Shown here piece after piece: positions 13,057-17,733 of a stretch of DNA of 17,733 bases (positions within the stretch are counted from its first letter, which is position 1; the number at the start of each line of letters is the position of its first letter). Source of the stretch: Lachnospiraceae bacterium UBA7202 (GTDB lineage Bacteria > Bacillota > Clostridia > Lachnospirales > Lachnospiraceae). The stretch is taken from positions 1 through 17,733 of the forward strand of contig DKUO01000036.1 in NCBI GenBank assembly GCA_002490705.1. The letters run 5' to 3'. A model generated the notes under the pieces. The model had not been told where the DNA came from. It saw only the letters and a list, made by a program, of their open reading frames with translations, and ran no database searches. The translations under genes were made by a program, and so were the position numbers.

Positions 13057-13266
13057 TTAATTCGCAGCCTTAGATTTCTGTGTAATCACCGTCTGGATTC
13101 TGGCGATATTTCTTCTCACATCTTTGATTCTGGCTGTATTGTCCAACTGGTTGGTTGCGTTCTGGAATCTCAAATTGAAAAGCTCTTTCTTAGCATCCAC
13201 AAGCTCCTGTGCTAATTCTGCATCTGATTTTTTATTTAAATCTTCCACATATTTATTAGTTTTCAT
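13057..13266 (-). CDS. rpmC: 50S ribosomal protein uL29
   Basis: Two-helix protein at the tunnel exit next to L23; in E. coli this region docks trigger factor and SRP. It contains KKELFNLRFQNATNQLDNTA and IKDVRRNIARIQTV. Length 69 is normal. The ATG overlaps the end of rplP by 11 nt. The ribosome-binding site is a variant, AAGGCGG, inside rplP, so translational coupling is likely. Confidence 0.97.
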   Translation of the reverse strand: MKTNKYVEDLNKKSDAELAQELVDAKKELFNLRFQNATNQLDNTARIKDVRRNIARIQTVITQKSKAAN

Positions 13267-13693
13267 TCGCTACACCGCCTTCCAAGTCTGCTTTAGAAAC
13301 GATTTTACATTTGCAGGGAAGTTTATGAGTTGCAAGACGCAACGCTTCCTTTGCCACATCCTCAGGCACACCGGCGATCTCAAACATCACACGGCCGGGC
13401 TTCACTACCGCTACCCAGTATTCCAGCGTTCCCTTACCGGAACCCATACGTGTCTCTGCCGGTTTTGCAGTTACTGGCTTATCCGGGAAAATTTTGATCC
13501 AAACTTTACCACCACGCTTGATATATCTCGTCATAGCGATACGGGCTGCCTCTATCTGATTGGACTTGATCCAACAGGGCTCCATAGCTATAATACCGTA
13601 GTCACCATAGGTGATTGTATTGCCGCGGGTCGCTTTACCCGCCATGGAACCACGGAACTGTTTACGACGTTTTACTCTCTTTGGCATTAACAT
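13256..13693 (-). CDS. rplP: 50S ribosomal protein uL16
   Basis: Late-assembly protein near the peptidyl-transferase centre that helps position A-site tRNA. MLMPKRVKRRKQFRGSMAGK, the loop IKIFPDKPVTAKPAETRMGSG and the C-terminal LRLATHKLPCKCKIV are canonical. Length is 145. The ATG shares one base with the rpsC stop (TAATG), and AAGGGAG lies within the rpsC end. Confidence 0.98.
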   Translation of the reverse strand: MLMPKRVKRRKQFRGSMAGKATRGNTITYGDYGIIAMEPCWIKSNQIEAARIAMTRYIKRGGKVWIKIFPDKPVTAKPAETRMGSGKGTLEYWVAVVKPGRVMFEIAGVPEDVAKEALRLATHKLPCKCKIVSKADLEGGVANEN

Positions 13694-14349
13694 TATTTAT
13701 CGCTCCCTTCCTTGTTAGATTTAGTCGGAAGTACCTCGCCTTTGTAAATCCATACCTTTACGCCAAGTTTGCCGTAAGTGGTATCTGCCTCGGCGAATCC
13801 ATAATCAATATCCGCTCTCAGGGTCTGCAGCGGAATCGTACCCTCGCTGTAAAACTCAGTACGGGCAATATCTGCACCGCCAAGACGACCGGATACGGCT
13901 GCCTTGATGCCTTCTGCACCCGCCTTCATGGTACGGCCCATGCAGGATTTCATCGCACGTCTGAAAGACACACGGTTCTCAAGCTGCTGCGCGATATTCT
14001 CCGCTACAAGCTGTGCGTCCTTGTCAGGTCTCTTGATCTCCTTGATATCTACGAGGACCTTCTTACCCGTCAGCTTGGACAGCTCTTTCTTTGTCACCTC
14101 GATCTCAGCGCCGCCCTTACCGATTACGACACCGGGCTTAGCCGTATAGATGATAACCTTCACTCTGTCGGAAGCTCTCTCGATCTCGATCTTAGAGATA
14201 CCGGCACTGTATAACTTCTTCTTTAAATACTTTCTGATATTGTAATCTTCTACTAAAAAGTCAGCGAACTCTCCATCAGCATACCATTTGGAATCCCAAT
14301 CCTTGATAATACCGACTCTCAATCCGTGTGGATTAACTTTCTGTCCCAT
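13693..14349 (-). CDS. rpsC: 30S ribosomal protein uS3
   Basis: 30S head protein lining the mRNA entry channel. It begins MGQKVNPHGLRVGIIKDWDS. A type II KH domain with the GxxG loop at about 77-80 (VVIGKGG) follows, and the C-terminal domain has MGRTMKAGAEGIKAAVSGRLGG and the DIDYGFAEADTTYGKLGVKVW region. Length 218 is typical. AAGGAG precedes the ATG. Confidence 0.98.
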   Translation of the reverse strand: MGQKVNPHGLRVGIIKDWDSKWYADGEFADFLVEDYNIRKYLKKKLYSAGISKIEIERASDRVKVIIYTAKPGVVIGKGGAEIEVTKKELSKLTGKKVLVDIKEIKRPDKDAQLVAENIAQQLENRVSFRRAMKSCMGRTMKAGAEGIKAAVSGRLGGADIARTEFYSEGTIPLQTLRADIDYGFAEADTTYGKLGVKVWIYKGEVLPTKSNKEGSDK

Positions 14350-14373
14350 GTTGTTCTCCTTCCTAATCTGATC

Positions 14374-14778
14374 CTATCTTGCATCGAGAACGATCGTGAT
14401 GTGGCTCATTCTCTTCTCAATCCTGTAAGCCCTGCCCTGTGCTCTGGGCTGAATCCGCTTCATGGTAGGCCCTTTGTTTGCGTAGCATTCAGCAATATAA
14501 AGGTTCTCCGGATTCGGGTACTTTGTAGGATCCTGACTGTACTTGTATTCGGCATTTGCGATTGCCGACTCCAGCAGCTTCTTGATGATGCTGGATGCAT
14601 ATCTGGGATTGTAAGTGAGGATTCCGAGCGCTGTCTCGACATCCTTCCCCCTGATAGCGTCTAACACGAAACAAGCTTTCTGCACAGACACACGTGCGTA
14701 AGATAACTTCGCTGAAGGTCTGACATCCTTGTTCGCGTTTCTCTCTCTCTTTATCTGGGATCTATGTCCTTTAGCCAT
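14374..14778 (-). CDS. rplV: 50S ribosomal protein uL22, N-terminally extended
   Basis: Large-subunit protein whose beta-hairpin lines the exit tunnel (a macrolide-resistance hotspot). The core starts at SAKLSYARVSVQKACFVLDA. The hairpin and end are NKGPTMKRIQPRAQGRAYRI and MSHITIVL. At 134 residues it exceeds the roughly 113 of B. subtilis because of a basic N-terminal extension of about 20 residues (MAKGHRSQIKRERNANKD) and a small Pro-rich insert (QDPTKYPNPEN). AAGGAGG supports this start. Confidence 0.97.
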   Translation of the reverse strand: MAKGHRSQIKRERNANKDVRPSAKLSYARVSVQKACFVLDAIRGKDVETALGILTYNPRYASSIIKKLLESAIANAEYKYSQDPTKYPNPENLYIAECYANKGPTMKRIQPRAQGRAYRIEKRMSHITIVLDAR

Positions 14779-14799
14779 AGATTGAAGCCTCCTTTCAAA

Positions 14800-15081
14800 T
14801 TAGCGAACTTTGGACTTTCTCTCGTCCTTATCATGTCCTCTATAAGTTCTGGTCGCCACGAACTCGCCGAGCTTGTGTCCAACCATATCCTCTGTAACAT
14901 ATACCGGTACGTGCTTTCTTCCGTCATGAACCGCAAACGTGTGTCCGACAAAGGAAGGGAAAATTGTAGACCGGCGGGACCAGGTCTTAATGACCTGCTT
15001 CTGTCCCGACGCATTCATCGCATCTACTTTTTTCAGTAAGCTCGCATCCGCAAACGGTCCTTTTTTTAATGATCTTGCCAT
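14800..15081 (-). CDS. rpsS: 30S ribosomal protein uS19
   Basis: 30S head protein contacting S13 and forming an inter-subunit bridge. MARSLKKGPFADASLLKKVD, the core WSRRSTIFPSFVGHTFAVHDG and the tail KLGEFVATRTYRGHDKDERK are canonical. Length is 93. AGGAGG precedes the ATG; 18 nt separate it from rplB. Confidence 0.98.
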   Translation of the reverse strand: MARSLKKGPFADASLLKKVDAMNASGQKQVIKTWSRRSTIFPSFVGHTFAVHDGRKHVPVYVTEDMVGHKLGEFVATRTYRGHDKDERKSKVR

Positions 15082-15099
15082 GATCTATCTATCCTCCTA

Positions 15100-15942
15100 T
15101 TATTTGATGGCTCTGCCGTCTCTTCTTCTCACGATCAGCTTGTTAGACGCTTTCTTCTTCTTACGCGTCTTAAGACCAAGCGCAGGTTTACCCCAAGGTG
15201 TACACGGGCCCGGGCGTCCAATCGGAGCGCGGCCCTCACCACCGCCATGCGGGTGATCGTTCGGGTTCATAACGGAACCGCGGACGGTAGGACGAACACC
15301 CATGTGGCGCTTACGTCCCGCCTTACCAATCTTAATCAGGTTGTGGTCTGTGTTGCCCACTGTGCCGATCGTTGCCCTGCAAACGAGGGGCACCATTCTC
15401 ATTTCACCGGAGGGAAGCCTTAAAGTCGCATACTTGCCTTCCTTCGCCATCAGCTGTGCGCTGTTACCCGCAGAACGAACCATCTGGCCGCCCTTCCCGG
15501 GATATAACTCAATGTTGTGTACAAGCGTACCTACAGGAATCTCGGAGAAAGGTAAGCAGTTACCCACTCTAACCTCCGCGGTAGGTCCGTTCATCACCTT
15601 CATACCATCTTTCAATCCTTCCGGCGCAAGGATATATGCCTTCTCGCCGTCCTCATAACAGATCAGCGCGATATTGGCAGTTCTGTTGGGATCGTACTCA
15701 ATACCGATCACCGTTGCGCTGATGCCGTCCTTATTTCTCTTAAAATCAACATTTCTGTACAGCCTTCTGTTGCCGCCGCCATGATGCCGCACCGTGATTT
15801 TACCCTGGTTGTTGCGTCCGGCGTTCTTCTTTACGGAGCTGCAAAGGGACTTCTCGGGAGTCTTCTTCGTAATCTCGTTGAAATCAGAGCCGGTCATGTT
15901 ACGTCTGGAAGGTGTATATGGGTTGTATGTCTTAATTCCCAT
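15100..15942 (-). CDS. rplB: 50S ribosomal protein uL2
   Basis: Highly conserved large-subunit protein required for subunit association and peptidyl transfer. GRNNQGKITVRHHGGGNRRL and the C-terminal VRGSVMNPNDHPHGGGEGRA, which carries the conserved His implicated in peptidyl-transferase activity in E. coli, are intact. The basic tail GLKTRKKKKASNKLIVRRRD is typical. Length 280 is normal. AAGGAG lies upstream of the ATG, 19 nt after rplW. Confidence 0.98.
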   Translation of the reverse strand: MGIKTYNPYTPSRRNMTGSDFNEITKKTPEKSLCSSVKKNAGRNNQGKITVRHHGGGNRRLYRNVDFKRNKDGISATVIGIEYDPNRTANIALICYEDGEKAYILAPEGLKDGMKVMNGPTAEVRVGNCLPFSEIPVGTLVHNIELYPGKGGQMVRSAGNSAQLMAKEGKYATLRLPSGEMRMVPLVCRATIGTVGNTDHNLIKIGKAGRKRHMGVRPTVRGSVMNPNDHPHGGGEGRAPIGRPGPCTPWGKPALGLKTRKKKKASNKLIVRRRDGRAIK

Positions 15943-15961
15943 GATCTCTTATCTCCTTTTC

Positions 15962-16261
15962 TTATAATCCTGCAAAGATCTCGATATCCTTGCTGTCCTC
16001 TGTCAACTGCACGATCGCTTTCTTGGTCTTAGCGGTCTTGCCGTACACCATACCGCGCCTCTTGGTCTTGCCGACCTGATTCATGGTGTTGACTCTCGCT
16101 ACCTTAGCGCCCTCGAACATCTTCTCCACAGCCTCTTTGATCTGTGTCTTGTTGGCTTCCGGATGAACAAGAAATGTGTATTTCTTCTCGCTCATACCCG
16201 CCATACTCTTCTCGGTGATCACAGGCTTGAGGATCACGTCATAATACTGAATCGCTGCCAT
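15962..16261 (-). CDS. rplW: 50S ribosomal protein uL23
   Basis: Tunnel-exit protein; in E. coli it is the docking site for trigger factor and SRP. DVILKPVITEKSM, the stretch YTFLVHPEANKTQIKEAVEK and VNTMNQVGKTKRRG identify the family. Length is 99. The ATG shares one base with the rplD stop (TAATG); AGGAGG at 16272-16277 lies within rplD. Confidence 0.98.
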   Translation of the reverse strand: MAAIQYYDVILKPVITEKSMAGMSEKKYTFLVHPEANKTQIKEAVEKMFEGAKVARVNTMNQVGKTKRRGMVYGKTAKTKKAIVQLTEDSKDIEIFAGL

Positions 16262-16881
16262 TATGCAAACACCTCCTCAATTTTAGCTACCGCATCCTTG
16301 GTGAGCACCAGTGTATCACCCTTCAGAATGTCATATACGTTGATATTCTCTGCAACTGCCGTGTTGACTCTGGGAAGGTTTCTCGCGGAGAGAATCACGT
16401 TCTCGTCCTGTCCGCCGATCACTACCATCGCCTTGTCAACCTTTAAGTTGTCCATAACCTTCTTGAACTCTTTAGTCTTGATCGCGTCAAACTTTAACTC
16501 GTCAAGCACAATCAGCTTGTTGTCCTGCACTCTGCTGGTCAAAACAGACTTGAGTGCAGCCCTCTTTTCCTTCTTATTTAACTTGAAGGAGTAATCTCTC
16601 GGCGTAGGAGCAAACACAACGCCGCCGCCCTTCCACTGGGGCGCTCTGGTCGAGCCCTGTCTCGCATGACCCGTTCCCTTCTGTCTCCAGGGCTTTCTGC
16701 CGCCGCCGCTCACCTCTGAGCGTGTCTTGGCTTTCTGTGTGCCCTGACGCTTATTGGCAAGATTCTGAACAACCGCCATGTGCACAAGGTGTTCGTTGAT
16801 CTCGACACCAAACACCGCATCATTCAAGTCCATCTTGCCGACTTCTTTTCCTTCCATATTATAAACAGATACGTTTGCCAT
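16261..16881 (-). CDS. rplD: 50S ribosomal protein uL4
   Basis: Large-subunit protein whose extended loop reaches the exit tunnel; in E. coli it also represses the S10 operon. The loop shows GGGRKPWRQKGTGHARQGST and RAPQWKGGGVVFAPTPRDY (about 60-97). Length is 206. The frame is open 12 codons upstream, but AGGAGG at 16891-16896 (9-nt spacer) and the family start MANVSVYN place the start at 16881, leaving a 35-nt gap after rplC. Confidence 0.97.
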   Translation of the reverse strand: MANVSVYNMEGKEVGKMDLNDAVFGVEINEHLVHMAVVQNLANKRQGTQKAKTRSEVSGGGRKPWRQKGTGHARQGSTRAPQWKGGGVVFAPTPRDYSFKLNKKEKRAALKSVLTSRVQDNKLIVLDELKFDAIKTKEFKKVMDNLKVDKAMVVIGGQDENVILSARNLPRVNTAVAENINVYDILKGDTLVLTKDAVAKIEEVFA

Positions 16882-16916
16882 CTGAATGGTCCTCCTTTCA
16901 TCTGTGACCGGGGTCA

Positions 16917-17606
16917 CTATCTCGCCGCATCAACCTTAGTTGTCTCTTTGATGGTTACCAAGGCTTTTCTGGGGCCGGGTACAGCGCCCTTTACCAGAAT
17001 CAGATTCTTGTCTGCGTCGACTCTCACCACCGTAAGATTCTGTACCGTGACTCTGACACAACCCATGTGTCCCGGCATACCCTTGCCCTTAAACACCTTG
17101 CTGGGCGAAGAGCAGGCGCCGTTGGAACCCTGATGGCGATGGAATTTGGAGCCGTGTGTCATAGGTCCTCTGTGCTGGCCATGTCTCTTGATCGCGCCCT
17201 GGAATCCCTTACCTTTGGAGATCGCCGTCGCGTCCACTCTGTCGCCAGCCTCAAAGATATCCGCCTTAATCTCCGCGCCGAGTGTGTACTCGTCTGCGTT
17301 GTCGAGTTTAAACTCTCTGATAAATCTCTTGCAGGAAACGCCTGCCTTATCAAAGTGACCCTTCTGCGCCTTGTTTACCCCGTGGCGGTGAACCACTTCC
17401 TTATTACCAGCCTTGTCCTTGTTGATGATCTTTTCTTTCTTATCAACAAAGCCAACCTGCACCGCGCTGTAACCGTCATTCTCAACCGTCTTGATCTGTG
17501 TCACTGCACAGGGACCGGCCTGCAGTACGGTAACGGGCGTCAGTGTGCCGTCTTCATTGAAGATTTGAGTCATTCCGACTTTTGTTGCCAAAATTGCCTT
17601 TTTCAT
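16917..17606 (-). CDS. rplC: 50S ribosomal protein uL3
   Basis: Early 23S rRNA-binding assembly protein whose loop approaches the peptidyl-transferase centre. MKKAILATKVGMTQIF, the loop GKGFQGAIKRHGQHRGPMTH and the region GSKFHRHQGSNG and KGKGMPGHMG are canonical. Length is 229. The frame extends 13 codons upstream, but AGGAGG (17615-17620) with an 8-nt spacer and family alignment fix the ATG at 17606. Confidence 0.97.
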   Translation of the reverse strand: MKKAILATKVGMTQIFNEDGTLTPVTVLQAGPCAVTQIKTVENDGYSAVQVGFVDKKEKIINKDKAGNKEVVHRHGVNKAQKGHFDKAGVSCKRFIREFKLDNADEYTLGAEIKADIFEAGDRVDATAISKGKGFQGAIKRHGQHRGPMTHGSKFHRHQGSNGACSSPSKVFKGKGMPGHMGCVRVTVQNLTVVRVDADKNLILVKGAVPGPRKALVTIKETTKVDAAR

Positions 17607-17669
17607 TTCCTTTACCTCCTGTTGTTCTACAGCGGATTCCCACAAACGGGAATCGTCCTAGTAGGGGTT

Positions 17670-17733
17670 TTATTTGTTCTTCATCTTGATGTCGATATAA
17701 ACGCCCGCAGGCATCTCCAGTCTCTGGAGCGCA
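17670..17733 (-). CDS. rpsJ: 30S ribosomal protein uS10, C-terminal end only (partial)
   Basis: The minus-strand frame entering from the right edge reads ALQRLEMPAGVYIDIKMKNK and stops at TAA (17670-17672). This matches the C-terminus of S10 (compare DALMSLNLPSGVDIEIKL in B. subtilis), and its place before rplC is the canonical first position of the S10 operon. S10 is also NusE, which pairs with NusB in antitermination. The rest of the gene and the operon promoter lie outside the window. Confidence 0.93.
   Translation of the reverse strand, partial: ALQRLEMPAGVYIDIKMKNK

Noticed and set aside
13615..14214. Plus-strand open frames opposite rpsC and rplP
   Set aside because: They are shadows of conserved ribosomal genes with strong ribosome-binding sites on the minus strand.
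17607..17645. Longer N-terminus of rplC (similarly rplD, infA, rpmJ and rplR)
   Set aside because: Shine-Dalgarno spacing and family N-termini support the internal starts; the upstream codons overlap the ribosome-binding sites.
1..17733. A novel defence or biosynthetic system in the main body of the window
   Set aside because: From rplQ to rpsJ every gene except the small KOW-protein gene is a recognisable housekeeping gene in conserved order. Only the left 1.75 kb is accessory, and it holds one complete gene.

Overview
The window is almost entirely one long run of co-directional genes on the minus strand. It is the S10-spc-alpha ribosomal protein superoperon of a low-to-mid GC Firmicute. 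Several traits point to class Clostridia, most likely family Lachnospiraceae. They are a 201-residue L17 with a large internal insertion, a small KOW-type protein gene between map and infA, a short zinc-less S4, a zinc-type S14, and an L22 with a basic N-terminal extension. The family assignment is inference from protein features; no 16S or other marker is present.

Read in the direction of transcription (high to low coordinates), the order is rpsJ (3' end only), rplC, rplD, rplW, rplB, rpsS, rplV, rpsC, rplP, rpmC, rpsQ, rplN, rplX, rplE, rpsZ, rpsH, rplF, rplR, rpsE, rpmD, rplO, secY, adk, map, a KOW-protein gene, infA, rpmJ, rpsM, rpsK, rpsD, rpoA and rplQ. Most junctions are 10-40 nt, or overlaps of 1, 8 or 11 nt, which suggests translational coupling. 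Five gaps stand out: rplF-rpsH (81 nt), secY-adk (85 nt), infA-rpmJ (71 nt), rpmJ-rpsM (158 nt) and rpsK-rpsD (162 nt). Four hold short perfect inverted repeats. The infA-rpmJ gap holds a near-consensus sigma-A promoter that should drive the alpha-operon segment separately. Transcription ends at a bidirectional-looking intrinsic terminator after rplQ, with a second hairpin just beyond.

The genes supply large- and small-subunit ribosomal proteins, the protein-export channel SecY, adenylate kinase, methionine aminopeptidase, initiation factor IF1 and the RNA polymerase alpha subunit. This is core growth machinery kept in balance by co-transcription.

The left 1.75 kb is accessory in character. 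A minus-strand gene encodes an AAA_14/DUF4143-type ATPase of unknown function. Its promoter sits between two copies of a perfect 34-bp direct repeat spaced 73 bp apart, and an intrinsic terminator follows the gene. At the far left edge a plus-strand reading frame may be the tail of another gene. I see no CRISPR array, tRNA, rRNA, insertion sequence or obvious defence system. The most interesting signals are the repeat-flanked ATPase promoter, the enlarged L17, the hairpins in operon gaps and the internal rpmJ promoter.
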